64,000 nt of DNA from assembly GCF_033568475.1 (NCBI RefSeq), contig NC_133122.1, positions 154,063,361-154,127,360 on the forward strand, written 5' to 3'. The notes beneath the pieces are model-generated. The model was not told the DNA's origin. It searched no databases and worked only from the letters and a program-made list of their open reading frames with translations. Within the stretch, counting starts at the first letter, position 1. Every line of letters starts with the position of its first letter. Source of the stretch: Henckelia pumila. Taxonomy: Eukaryota > Streptophyta > Magnoliopsida > Lamiales > Gesneriaceae. Shown here piece after piece: positions 45,890 to 57,894 of the stretch. The translations under genes and the position numbers were made by a program.

Positions 45890-48798
45890 ATGGCAGGTAT
45901 TAATCACTTTTCCTTCACGTGTTTTAATTGTTATATTATAAGGAAAAATTTTATCTCCCTCTCTCCTCTTCCCCTCTCTCCTCTTCCAACGTGAATATGT
46001 GTATTTGGAATGTATGAGTTTATGATGTGTAAATATGCCCTATCTATCCAATCATCCCCACAATCTCCAAGGACCTTCATCCCATCACCGATCGACAGCT
46101 AGGTGCGGCGGCGTGGCGACGATGCAGGGCTGGAAAAGAAAAAGCGGCGGAAGGAGGAGAAGAGGCGGCGACGGCGGACCGAAGGATATGCAGGCAGCGG
46201 CGCACGGATCTTGGAAAAGAACTAGTGATAGCCGCGCAGCAGATCTCGGAGAAAACAAGTGACGGTGATGCAGCCGTGACGGGAAGAGGACGATCGCGCA
46301 GCAAATCCGTAGGGGAGGAGACGCAGCGATGCTGATCCATAGAGAATCAGCAAATCCGACGGCAACCTAGAGGGATGGAAGGAAGTAGCGGTGCAGCGGC
46401 GACGTCGTGGCGGCGCAGCGGTGACGGAGTGGCGGCGCTGGCGACTTAGCGGCATAGAGACGATAAAGGCTTGGGCCGTGAGGGAGATTGGATAGATACA
46501 TATACATATACATAGACATATGCATGTATACATATATTTACGTTTACTAATTTGCAATTATTGATTGTTTTAGTGTTTGATAATAATTATTTTACTTTTT
46601 TGTTTAAAATCATGAGTATTTGATTTTTTCACTCCAAATTCTATGTCTAATAGGATCTAATTAATTTCCATGACTAGTAGTTGTATATGATATATAAATT
46701 TTGTGCAGGGTATCCGCCTCGTGGTAAGACAATATCCTTGTTAAGGGCGAATCGGAGTAAAAATTTATCTCCTTGCATGGAGTATAGTAATAATAGTGAT
46801 TTTGATGACCGTGTTTCTCCTTTGAGTGATATAAACGTCCCTTTGCCACGTGACGTGGAGATTTCGACTTTCTTAAAAATTGTTAATGAACCTGACGAAT
46901 GTGAGAGTAGTAGATCCGGAGGTTCATCGGAGGGCGTTGACAATTGTGTAGTAGGCAACTCGGAATTTTTAAAAACTCGCGAGAAACTTGATTTATTGTC
47001 AAGATATATTATGAAGATTCCTACCAAAGAGGATTCTTGTCAAAACCCGCCCGCGGGTTATTTCACCGTTTACTTGGAATATTTTAATTATGGGTTTTTG
47101 CTCCCTCCCAATGCCATTTTGATAGAAATCGTGTGTAGGCTCGGTGTGAGTTTTAGTCAGTTGACTCCAGGGGCTATCCTTGTATTTTCATGTTTTCTTC
47201 GTAGAATGAGCGAAATTCAATTGACTCCGAGTGCGGAGCTATTTTTCTCGCTCTTCGTGGTGCGTTGTTCCATGCCCGAATCTTATATCTATTTTCAACC
47301 TCGTGTGGACTGTAAATTTTTATCCCGTTTTTCCTCTCCAAAGAGTTCGTGGAGATCGGAGTTTTTTTACGTTTGGGATTATAGCGGGGGGGTTCCCACG
47401 AGTTGGAGTCCGGGGCCTAGAAAAATCATACTTGGTAAAACTCACCGCACTTTGCAGCTTGACTGTCGATCCTTAGGTCTTTTTAATGAAATAATCGATC
47501 CTAGGAGTTTGGTTCCTACTGGTAATGCTTTGTCCAAGTTGAATTTTGTTAACTGTAGTTTGCGTCTTCTTGGGATTCTTCTACTCGTGTTAATTTAAAA
47601 TTTATTCATCATTTTCTCTTTTCTTTCTGTTTTTCTTTTTGTAGGCGATAAAATAAATTTGGCGGAGGTTCGCGCTTGCATAGAGAAAAACGAGAAGACT
47701 CCATCAAAGATGTCGAGAAAAGAGTCACCAATGGATCGAGGTAATCACAATTCCCAAGGGATTCTAAGGAGGAGGAATTCTCCCGGGCCATCCGACCGTG
47801 TCAACCGTTCTGGTCCTCCATCTAAAAATACTGACACTCGTGACCGAAGGAATGGTGGTAGAAAAAATTATGCTGGCCGTGATACCCGTATTAGGGATAA
47901 TGATCATGGTAGAATAAATCCAAAAAAAAGACGTGATGATGAACGAACAGTTCCTCCCAACACTCGTGAGAGTCGCCACTTGTTCTTGGAGGGTGTGAAT
48001 CATAAGAATAATGCTGGCTCTTTTTGGGATTTGAAGGATCCGGAGATTGGTTGGAGAACCGGAGCTAATCTCATTGGAGATCATGACAGGTTGCATCTAC
48101 TGCCTCAGCCTACCGAAGTATTAACTCGGTCTCTTGCCTCGTCTGCCTTCCAGGTATATTATTATATGTTTGTTACTCGTTATGATTTTTATGTAGTAAA
48201 CAATACTCTTTATCTATGGGTCTTTGCAGATTTTATTGCTTGCCCAAACTTTTCAATTTCGAGAAGAGAGGTCTCGAAATTCCGGGAAAAAATTTGATGA
48301 CGAGCTGGCGTCATTAAGGGGTGAGTGCAAAAGACTCGACGAGGAAGGTGCTAAGGCCCGAGATGATTTTCTCAAGTCGCAAAAGGAGCTTGAAGAGAAA
48401 TCCAAAAAGTATGATGCAATGTGCAAGGATATGGAGCTACTTAAGGGGAAATATTCCCGTGAATCGGAGACCGGTGAAACTTTTCTCAATTCATCAGTAG
48501 GCAAGAATCTCTTGCGAAGTACCGGAGAAAAAGCAATTGAATGCTATCGAGAGTCCACAGCTTTTAGAGATGAAGTGATTCAGCGGACGATCGTTATTCA
48601 TGATGAAGTTGTAGTGGATTTCCGCAAAGAACTACGGAAACTAAACTAGTTCCAGAGGAAATTATTATGATGATTCACCCAAAAATTCCGGAGCCTAGTA
48701 CTGCCAGAGTTGAAGATGACTCGGATCTTCCCTTACGAGATTTACTGGGAGGTCTGGGTGATGAGGAGATGATCGAAGCTTTGCGTTCGACTTTTTAG
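45890..48798 (+). CDS. Antisense spliced extra gene with 'putative gypsy type transposon' domain
   Basis: Plus-strand gene inside the minus-strand Tat-type element. Proposed exons: 45,890-45,896 (ATGGCAG), 46,709 to about 47,580, 47,645-48,153 and 48,230-48,649. The first junction gives MAGYPPRGKTISLL and the third gives ASSAFQ joined to ILLLAQ in phase, both with GT..AG borders; the second junction is not resolved. The central part (about 47,045-47,200; YFTVYLEYFNYGFLLPP .. SQLTPGAI) resembles the Transposase_28 'putative gypsy type transposon' family. The middle part is Arg/Asp/Asn-rich (RDRRNGGRKNYAGRD). The end is a probable coiled coil (DDELASLRGECKRLDEEG). After the stop at 48,649 an acidic reading continues in another frame (DDSDLPLRDLLGGLGDEEM) to 48,798, suggesting a frameshift. 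Extra antisense ORFs are known in Tat-lineage elements; function is unknown. Confidence 0.72.
45897..46708 (+). other. First intron of the antisense gene with a GC-rich island
   Basis: Donor GTATTA at 45,897 and acceptor 'ttgtgcag' ending at 46,708. From about 46,080 to 46,460 the base composition turns strongly GC-rich ('ggcggcgacggcgg', 'gcggcggcg'), unlike the flanks. ORFs on both strands there show no known motif. Confidence 0.55.
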
Positions 48799-49437
48799 CT
48801 TATACAACCAATAATGATGGTGTGTGTCGAAACTATATGGAGACTACTCTTTGGAGCCGTGGAGCAGTTTATCTTTATTATTTCTTGCCACTTTTGGGCA
48901 AGAATTTTTTGTGACAGAGTCAAAGTCATAGACTTTTTTTTTGTTCTTTTTGAGTAAGTAAGTATTTTTCGATTATCATATCTCTTTTGCATTTTGAATT
49001 TGCTATTGCATACTTGTTTGATGAATAAAATACTATCGCTTTAACAATGGAGTACTTGGGAGGGGATCAATCTCCCAAGATTTTGTCTCATGGGGAATTC
49101 CTAAACCCACTTGGTGCGTGGTGAGGTATCCCGGGACTTATAATGTTATTATGTCGTCCTGACCTCTTACAGCGTCATAAGTTCAAATGTCCCAAGGGGC
49201 TGGCCAAGCCTCTTATTGTTGGGAATTTTTTATGATTGCTAGGGTCTATGACGTTTATGTCGTAAGTAAGCGTTAGTATAGGAGGGAAGATATGATATGC
49301 TTTCGACAAAGTAATCTGTTTATATAAAAACAATAATCAAATTAGTTGAAAAATGTATCACAAAATTGGAATATGAAAACATAAGGAAAATATGCTAAAA
49401 AAGATAAATTTAGCCTATTATTGACGGGAGTTGCAGT
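48799..49437. other. Spacer between antisense gene and pol in the Tat-type element
   Basis: The two convergent genes end here. Sequence is AT-rich with a stretch of 'ctcccaagattttgtctcatgggg'-like words at 49,060-49,210. It is the shared 3' region of both transcripts. No gene is seen. Confidence 0.5.
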
Positions 49438-52023
49438 TTATGCATAAAACTTTCTCAGGTTGGCCACGTTCCAAGGCCTGGGAAGTATTCTTCCATCTGA
49501 ATGTTGGAGGCGATATGTTCCCATCTTCACAATCTCAATTACTTTGTAGGGGCCTTCCCATTTCGGATCCAGCTTGCCCACAGACTTCAAGATGTCAGAC
49601 TTTCTCAATACAAGATCTCCTACTTGGAAAGATCTTGGTTTGACTCTGTCATTGTATGCCTTAGTCATACAAGCTCGATATCTCTTTGCTCGTGTCGAAG
49701 CTTCATCTCTCAGTTCATCCACCAAGTCCAATGAAATTCGGAGGGCTTGGTCATTCCCAGATGAAGTGTACTGTTGCACTCGCCATGATTGCTCTCCGAT
49801 TTTGGCAGGAGCCACAGCTTCCGCTCCGTAGGCCAGGTTGAAAGGAGATTCTCCAGTTGAAGAGCGTGGAGTGATTCGATATGCCCATAGAACACTTGGC
49901 AACTCATCCACCCATTTTCCTTTGGCATTGCCTAGGCGTGTTTTGAGGTGTTGTAGAATGGTTTGGTTGGTGACCTCGGTTTGCCCATTTGCTTGAGGAT
50001 TCCCTACAGAAGTGAAGAACTGCCTGATAGAAAGTCCTTTGCACCAGTCTTTTATCTTCGCTCCAGAGAATTGAGTTCCATTGTCTGAAACCAAGGTTTG
50101 AGGAATGCCAAATCTGCATATTATATTCTTCCATAAAAAATTGATTACATCTCTCTCGGATATTTTGGCCAATGGTTCAGCTTCGACCCATTTGGTGAAA
50201 TAATCCACAGCTACTATCAGAAATTTTTTTTGTCCGATAGCAGGAGGAAAAGGACCTACCAAATCCATTCCCCATTGAGCAAAAGGTAGAGGACTTTCCA
50301 GGGGCTGTAAGATTGTAGCCGGCTGGTGATGGAAGTTAGCATGCTCTTGACATGCGTGACAATGTTTTGCTAACTCAATAGCGTCTTGCTTCATCGTTGG
50401 CCAAAAGTACCCTTGGCGCAATGCTTTCCCCGCGAGAGCTCTGCCAGCTAAGTGATTTCCACATATTCCTTCATGAATTTCACGGAGCACATAGTTTCCC
50501 TTAGCTGGCGTTAGACACTTTAGGTAAGGTGAAGAGAAACCTCTTTTGTACAGTTCTCCGTCAATGATCGTGAACCGAGCAGCTCTCACTCTAAGTTTTC
50601 GAGCTTCGACTTGGTTAGCAGGTAGTTTCTCTTGCTTTAAATAGTCGATTATTTCATCTTTCCAACTAGGCTCTTTGCTGTCAGCACAGAAAAAGATTGT
50701 AACATCACTTCCATCAGTTTTTTCCTTGCCATAAGTTAGGAATGTAATTTTCCTACTATAAATGTTGGCCAAAGAGCTTGCTAACTTGGCAAGGCGGTCT
50801 GCTGACTCATTTTCCCCTCTAGGTATCTGCTTTATATCATAGCTGTCTAAACGCGAGAGAAGCTCGTTCACTTGAGTGAGGTATTCAAACATTTTATCTT
50901 CCTTCGCTTCATAATTTCCCTTAACCTGACTGACGATAAGTTGGGAGTCACTATGTATCGTTAGTCTTTTTGCTCCGACCGACAGGGCCAATTTAATTCC
51001 CATGATGAAAGCTTCATATTCTGCCTCATTATTCGTTGCAGGGAATAGAAATTTGACGGCATATTGAAATTTATCTCCCTGTGGGCTCTCCACAATTATA
51101 CCTGCACCGCTTCCTGTAGAGGTTGATGACCCGTCGACATAAACCATCCATGTTTGGGTGGAGCTTTCTTCTTGAGTTACTGTCATTTCTACTAGAAAAT
51201 CAGCCAGGATTTGTGCTTTAATCGCTGGACGCGGGCGATATTCAATTCCATATTGGCTCAGTTCAACAGCCCACTTAACCATTCTTCCTGATGCTTCAGG
51301 ACTCGAGATAATTTGCTTGAGAGGATGATTGGTGAGTACAATTATTGGATGAGAGTGAAAGTAAGGACGTAATTTTCTCGCTGCAATTACCAAAGCCAGT
51401 GCTAGTTTCTCGATTTTTGTATATCTTAATTCTGCTCCGTGTAAAGTTCGACTGATATAATAAACTGGTTTGTGCTCACGTCCTACTTCAGAGACCAATA
51501 CTGCACTTACCGCCTCCGCAGATATTGCCAGATAAATCAACAGGGTGTCACCTTCGTTTGGTTTTACCAACAACGGCGGAGAGGTCAGATGCACTTTCAA
51601 CTCGTCAAATGCTTGCTGACACTCTTCTGTCCATTGAAAACCTTTCCCACTCCTCAACATTTTGAAAAATGGTAAACCCTTGTCTGCTGATCTTGAGATA
51701 AATCGGTTGAGGGCGGCCAAACGTCCTGTCAATTCTTGGATGCCTTTTACACTCTTCGGAGGATTCATGTTTAAAATTGCTTTGATTTTTTCAGGGTTGG
51801 CCTCTATTCCTCGTTCTGACACCATATAACCGAGAAATTTGCCTCCTCGTACACCAAAAGTGCATTTATCCGGATTAAGTTTCATCCTGTATTTTCTGAG
51901 TATACTGAAACATTCCTCAAGATCTTCCAAATGATTAGATGCTTGAATACTTTTGACGAGCATGTCATCTATATAAACTTCCATGTTATGCCCGATCAAT
52001 TGTTCGAACATGGTATTTACCAA
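49438..52023 (-). pseudogene. Tat-type pol, second part: RT end, RNase H pair, integrase
   Basis: 861 codons open after the frameshift at about 52,022. RT active site YIDD is at residues 17-20 (MEVYIDDMLVKS). The first RNase H region (about 150-280) keeps the fold pattern, but its first catalytic position reads IYLAIS without Asp. A second, archaeal-type RNase H follows at about 292-420 with D297 (VYVDGSS), an acidic site in NNEAEYEA and D359 (IHSDSQL). Integrase has the zinc-binding H517, H524, C555 and C558, and the core D587 (GMDLVG), D647 (VSDNGTQF) and E683 (QTEVTN). The stop is at 49,438. Apart from the break at its start it appears functional. Confidence 0.9.
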
Positions 52024-54767
52024 CGCTGATAGGTAGCTCCAGCATTTTTCAAACCAAACGGCATTACATCATAACAATAAATTCCTCGATCAGTGATGAA
52101 ACTTGCTTTTTCCTGGTCTTCTGGCGCTAGGCCGATCTGATTGTATCCTTGATATGCATCAAGAAAAGTGAGCAGCTCGCATCCTGCTGTCGAATCGACT
52201 AACAAGTCAATTCGAGGGAGTGGAAACGGATCTTTGGGGCATGCTTTGTTGAGATCAGTGAAATCTATACACAAACGCCACTTTCCTCCGGGTTTCGGTA
52301 CTAAAACCACATTTGCAAGCCAATCTGGGTATGAAACTGGCCTGATGTACTTTGCCACTAAGAGTTTCTCCACTTTCGCGGCTATATGCCGATTTTTCTC
52401 TGGACCAAATGCTCTTTTCTTTTGCTTCACCGGTCTCATTTTCGGATCAACACGGAGGTGATGAAGCGCATATTCATGAGGTATTCCTGGCAGATGCTCA
52501 TCACCCCAAGCAAACACGTCCAAATTGCGACCAAGAAAATTTTTCAACTTCTCTTCCAGCTCAGGAGGTAATTCGGTCCCGATCTTTAGGGTTTTCTTGG
52601 GATCAGTCGGAATGATTGCCACATGTTTCAGAGTTTCGGTTGCTGTTATTCTCTCTTTGCTCTCAGCTTCTTCATCCACCAAATGTATTCCATTTTCACG
52701 CAAAAGCTTTCCGGGTTTTGGTGGTTTTTCCTCACTAGAGACTTGTCTTTTCCGATTTCCTGACGGACCCCGCAGAGTCACTACATGACACTCTCTAGCT
52801 AGACGATGATCACCAAGGGCTTCTCCTACTCCTCCTGGAGTCGGAAACTTCAACTTCATATGATATGTCGATCCGATGGCTTGGAATATATTGAGACTTG
52901 GTCGTCCCAATATCACATTGTACGCCGATGAAGCTTTTACCACAAGGAATTTCACCATCTTAGTAGATCGCTTGGGGTAAGAACCCAAGGATAGAGGAAG
53001 CGTTACCTCTCCCAAAGCTTCAACTATTTCTCCGGAAAATCCGACTAGTGGAGTGTTGACTGGAGTTAACTGTGCATTATTAATACCCAACTTGACGAAT
53101 GCATCATGAAAAATTATGTCGGCCGAACTTCCTGAATCCACTAGAATTTTCTTTACCCAAAAATTGGAGATTGTGGCTGAGATGATTAAAGCATCATTAT
53201 GGGTACCCCGAGGGTTCTCCAGATCTTTGTCACTGAATGATAATCCATCTTGGATGGTTCCAACTTCACATATTGACAAGGATGTGGGGCTGGATAAATT
53301 GTTGGTTCCTTTTGCTGCTCGCAGAAGAGCTTTTCTTGCATTGTTCGAGTCGCCACAAGCAGGCCCCCCAGTGATTACGGCGATTACCCCTCCCGAGGGC
53401 AAATTTTCATCCGCTCGTTCATGCTGTTTCCCAGTTTCGTCATGGCGCTTTTGATAGTCATGTTTTGGCTGTTCGTCCCGACGCCTGTCATCTCGTTTTT
53501 CACCGCGGGACTTGTCCACGAAATTTCCCAAATGTCCGCGCTTTATGAGTTTTTCAATTTCTGCTCGCAAACTGAAGCAATCTTCTGTAGTATGGCCTTT
53601 ATCTTTATGAAAATGACAATACTTTTCCGAACGTTGGCGCTTTGGGTTATTCTGCATTGGGCGAGGGGGTCGCAACAATCCTTGTTTTTCAGCCACTACC
53701 TGTATATCGGTCAGACGTGCATTGAGGGGTGTATTCTGGAGACGAGGGCTCTGTGCTGTTCGCTTCTCGTCTCGCTTTCTAATATCTGGTTTATCTTCTT
53801 CTCTCTTTCTTTTATTCAGGTAGTGTGGTTCAATAGATTCTTCAACCCGAATGTATTTCTCAGCTCTTTCCAGTAATTCTTCTAGGTTTTTGGGCGGCCT
53901 TCCCGCTATTGATTCCTTGAACTTCCGATGGCGCAAGTTTTGTTGCATTATTCCAGCTAACAAATCATGGTTCACGTGTAAGACTTCGTGCACCGCATGA
54001 GTAAATCGCCGAACATAGTCCCTCAAACATTCTCCTTCTTTTTGAATGACTGTGAACAAATATGCTGCTGTTTTTGGGTATTTTTTGTTAATTGAGAATT
54101 GCTGGATGAAGCAGTCAGTAAGTTGCTCCAAATTGGCAATAGATCCAGAGGGTAACTTGTTGAACCATGTGAGTGCTCTTCCTGATAATGTTGTTCGGAA
54201 AATTTTACAGTATGCAGCATCTGTGATATCATACAAATCCGCTTTCGCGTAGAATTTGTCAATATGGTCTTGGGGGTCACTCGTTCCATCGAACTCAGGT
54301 AAGCTGGGGATTTTGACTCCCTTTGGTAATGCTTCAGATAATATGTCATCAGTGAAGGGGCTTCGGCGTGACTGCAAAATTGCGGACATATTCTCTCCAG
54401 TTACATGTGTGCGAGATCCATCCTTCCGAGCTGGATTAGTGATCTTGTTTTCGCCAGAAATGTCATGAACTATGTGAACACTTGCTTCACCGTCTTTCTG
54501 AGTAGTATTTTTCTTGGTCCCCCCTTGATCTTTATCATTCACTTTAGATTTATCTTTATTTGGGTCTCCGTTATTAGGGTCAAGAGATGATGAGCCTTCA
54601 GTCTGAGCCTTTTTCTTGCTGCTTTTGCGCTTGCGGGTTTCTAGGTACTGAGCAACTGCATCTTTTGCTGCGAGTGCGGCTGTGTTTTCCATTAGCGCAG
54701 TCAATTCTTCACGGGTGAGAGTAATACTCGGCGGTGCGTTTCCATTGTTAATATTTCCTTGAGACAT
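52017..54767 (-). pseudogene. Tat-type gag-protease-RT start (gag-pol, first part)
   Basis: 916 codons from ATG 54,767 (MSQGNINNGN). Lysine-rich N-terminal region, then a capsid-type Retrotrans_gag segment at about 150-310 (ALTWFNKLPSGSI). A zinc-finger-like CHFHKDKGHTTEDC is at 384-397. Aspartic protease DSGSS is at 544-548 (ILVDSGSSADII). The RT start is at about 760-916 (LCIDFTDLNKACPKDPFPLPRID, YDVMPFGLKNAGATYQR). It ends at a stop directly after TYQRW, where relatives continue RLVNTMFEQ; a single missing T explains this, and the second part carries on in the next frame. Gag, protease and RT motifs are otherwise intact. Confidence 0.92.
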
Positions 54768-54813
54768 TTTTGAAGTAATTATGTGTTCTCAATGACGTAG
54801 TGAACGGGTTCCC

Positions 54814-54829
54814 ACAGACGGCGCCAAGC
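54814..54829 (-). other. Tat-type primer binding site
   Basis: The minus strand reads TTGGCGCCGTCTGTGG right after the 5' LTR end, a primer site sequence common in plant Ty3/gypsy elements of this group. Confidence 0.85.
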
Positions 54830-55264
54830 TGATGAAGCCAAAAATCACTTGTATATGACACGTTGCTTCCGCAAAGTTCGGAGTATCAACAGATCCTTGT
54901 ATGTTCCCGGTGGAGATCTTCGGTGGGTTGTTCCTACGTCACAAAACAAAATCAGAAGAGCCGGGAGGGTTCCCGGCGAAGGCACTCCGACGCTCAAGTC
55001 AGTTATTACTCAAGGAATAATAATCGAGAGTAGAGCGATATAGTGCTTAAAAAACTGTGTACCTTAATAATGAGGTGACTTGAGCTATTTATAGATATTC
55101 GGAGTGTTTCACGGGCTCGAGCCTCTTATGGGCTTTTGTAGAATTCAGGGCCTGCTTGAATTAAATATATATAATATTTAAATAAGCTTGGGCCTCACAA
55201 ATATTTGGAGTGTACCTTCATGATTGGGCTCAAGCCCAGTTGAATTTTTAGGTGTAACCTATCA
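54830..55264 (-). repeat. Tat-type element 5' LTR
   Basis: 435 bp, same ends as 45,001-45,435. It drives the minus-strand gag-pol. Flanked on the right by GAATA (55,265-55,269). Confidence 0.96.
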
Positions 55265-55269
55265 GAATA

Positions 55270-55749
55270 ATTTTCAAAATTTTCAATATGAAAATAATAT
55301 TAAAAATTTAAAACAACCTAAAACAAAATCAATAATTCTCAATCAACAAATACAAAACAATAAAAAGTACCCAAAATTCATCCAAATTCATAAATTAAAT
55401 CAATTATAATAAGAAAAATACTCAAACCCTTATTTAATGAGAAAGGAAAATTATGGAAATTAATATTTTTCAAAGTAGAGTGAATAAAGTAGAGAATATA
55501 AATCACAAAGATAGATGAGAGTGGCCGGCGGGGAAGGGGGTGGTTAGCGACCATGCGAGCGGACGAACGGTGGAGACTGGAATCTGGAGAGGCATTCGGC
55601 GTTCGCGACTTGTGAGGCAAGGGAAACCGAAAACTCCTGCTAATATAGTGTAATTCGGTAGTTGATAATTCATTAAATTAAAGATAAAACTTGAAGGAGC
55701 CGATTAGTTTTTATTCTTGTTAATGGTCTTTTTTAATTGGACCATCAAT

Positions 55750-55798
<49 letters not shown>

Positions 55799-55869
55799 AA
55801 ATTTGGGCCCCTTACTGGGCCGGGCCCTAAGGCCATAGCTTCATTGGCCTCACAATATGTCCGGCTCTG
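55270..55869 (-). mobile_element. hAT element 5' end
   Basis: Continuation of the hAT element beyond the Tat insertion. It is AT-rich with a (TA)n tract at 55,759-55,791. It then has a GC-rich end whose reverse complement begins CAGAGCCGGACATATTG and goes on to 'ttagggcccggcccag', the style of hAT termini. The candidate terminus is therefore at 55,869. The opposite terminus is not present near 17,670, so that end is lost. Confidence 0.6.
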
Positions 55870-57155
55870 TTCGGAAGCATCGAACATAGAGATGCACAGT
55901 TCGAAAGCAGAAGGACAGATCAGAACCTCCGAACGGGAGTCGGAGCTCCCGAAGGTTATGCTGTGCTCACTAAGTTACGTGTCACCGGCGTTTGGACACG
56001 TAATTGCATGCATGATATCAGAGCTTCCGATTAGAGCAGTTCAGAACGTGGCATGGATGCAGGGATCGGAGCTTCCGATCGTTGCCTATGAATAGGGTAT
56101 CCGAGAATCAGATTTATTGCTCATTCACAAATTTTAACTCTCTTTTTCTTGAGTTCTTCGAGGCATTTCCAACATTTTAATCGTGGCCCAGGCAGTAGAG
56201 ATCGAGGCACTTCCAAAAGTGCTGCAAAGCGATGCCCAGGAGTTGGGGCCTTCGACAGCACAAGGCTGAAGACGGAAGCAGGTATAGTCCGATATCTCTA
56301 GTAGTATTAGGGAGTATCTATTAGCATAGTTAAAGATTTTAGACTAGTTTTAGTGATGATAATTTTTGGTTTGTAGGCTTCGACCCTAGACTGGTATTGC
56401 TACCTTAGTGAGGTACATAAGTGCCCACTGAGATTGTTAGTGAGTATGCATGTTTATATGCTGTATTTTATGTGCATTGATCCATGTTTTACTGCTTTAT
56501 ATATTATGTTGCATGTTCATATTCATATTGAGATGAATTCCCTTCGAGATAGCCATTCAAGTGGGGTCGCTCAGCCCATCATGCTTGTTATATTTTCGGA
56601 CACCGGGAGATGTTGTGATGATGGAGACTGACACTACGGACTACGGTGATCTTTGACGAGTGTGTGGATGTACCCAATGGAGTTGGTCCCAGATGGTATT
56701 ATACATTCATTGGCGCCTAGACTGAGCAGAACTTGAGATTTGACTAGTACCCCCGTCATTTGCATGCATCATAGTAGGTTTGTATACTCGTGCTTACGTT
56801 TTGAGCGTAGTTCGCTCACGTACTTGCTATTATGTTTTTTGGACATCTCATTCGAAGGGACATGACTTAGGTTGGGCTAGACTAGTGGTTCGAGGCAGGG
56901 TTGAGTTTGGACTAGCTAGTGGCTGCAGTGTTGTGTTTCCTTTTGCAGGGTTGTTTCAGTAGGCTTTGATACTAATTTCTATTTTTTTTTGTATAACTCT
57001 ATTTTCACTTTGGGGTTTTTGTCATAAGTTGTATACTGTCGGTTTGATGTTGTAAAATCATTTCATTTCCGTTGTTTGATTATTGTTTTAGACTTTTATT
57101 TAATTGCATGTTTAATAAGTTAATTAGTAGATAATTCGGGTCGAATCCCTACAAA
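55870..57155. mobile_element. Solo-LTR-like sequence
   Basis: GC-richer stretch with 'cggagcttccgatc' words in several copies, a 'gcttcgaccctagactgg' segment, and an end 'gaatccctaca' with LTR-like CA. Short ORFs carry no motif. It lacks an internal region, and no clean duplication is visible because the hAT end abuts its left side. Confidence 0.45.
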
Positions 57156-57860
57156 GATGATATGAGAAAAATGTTCCAAACCACTTTGAATAAATATGCA
57201 TAATTGGGGGCATAAAAAAATTGAAGAAGGTGCCAAAGAATCAAAAATTGTTTTCAAATATATCATATTAAATTTTTTATATTCTTAAAAGTTTAAAATT
57301 AAATGAAATTCATGCATCGGATATGTAAGAGAGAAACATTAACCTAATATTTAATGTGGTTATCGAATAAAAACACACATTTACTCATATATTGGAACGG
57401 TTAGCAACAAAAATGGTTCGCCTCGCCCCAATTAAGCCCAATAGCAAGTTTTTATCAAGGTTCTAAAAATTATGAAGTGTGTCGAAGTATGGATGTTGAA
57501 TTTCATGTTTTTAAGTTTAAATTAACTTAATACGATTTTAGTTATAATTTTTTTATTTAAATGTTAACCATATTTTAATCATTTTAAGCCAAACATTAAA
57601 CAAAATGATAGAGTTAGGATAAATATAAGATTTCATAGATATTTCAAGTTCTAAACAATAATAATATGTATATATTTATAAAGATATTTTCATTCAAATA
57701 AATAAAATCTTTCGTTCAAAAAAGCAGTTGCTTAATCGAGTTTAATCCTATTAAAGCTTAAATATCGTTTAAGCGTGTTTTTTAGAACACCGATTTTACA
57801 GATAGATCATGTGTAAATCATTTTCATATAACCATAAGTTATAGAGTAGTTGCTAGATAA

Positions 57861-57894
<34 letters not shown>

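Larger units (their letters stand above)
45001..55264 (-). mobile_element. Ty3/gypsy Tat-type retrotransposon with antisense extra gene
   Basis: 10,264 bp, two 435-bp LTRs differing at three positions by eye, exact duplication GAATA at 44,996-45,000 and 55,265-55,269, a primer site and a polypurine tract. gag-pol reads on the minus strand from 54,767 to 49,438, with one apparent 1-nt deletion. A dual RNase H (degenerate first, intact archaeal-type second) is the mark of the Tat lineage. Between pol and the 3' LTR a spliced gene lies on the opposite strand. It sits upstream of the hAT transposase start. It is very young and nearly complete. Confidence 0.95.

Noticed and set aside
46077..46557. 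Arg/Ser-rich minus-strand ORFs in the GC island
   Set aside because: Open frames are expected in GC-rich sequence; two frames overlap and neither shows a domain.
53421..53876. 151-codon plus-strand ORF rich in Phe and Leu
   Set aside because: It is the antisense of the gag coding region and has no motif.
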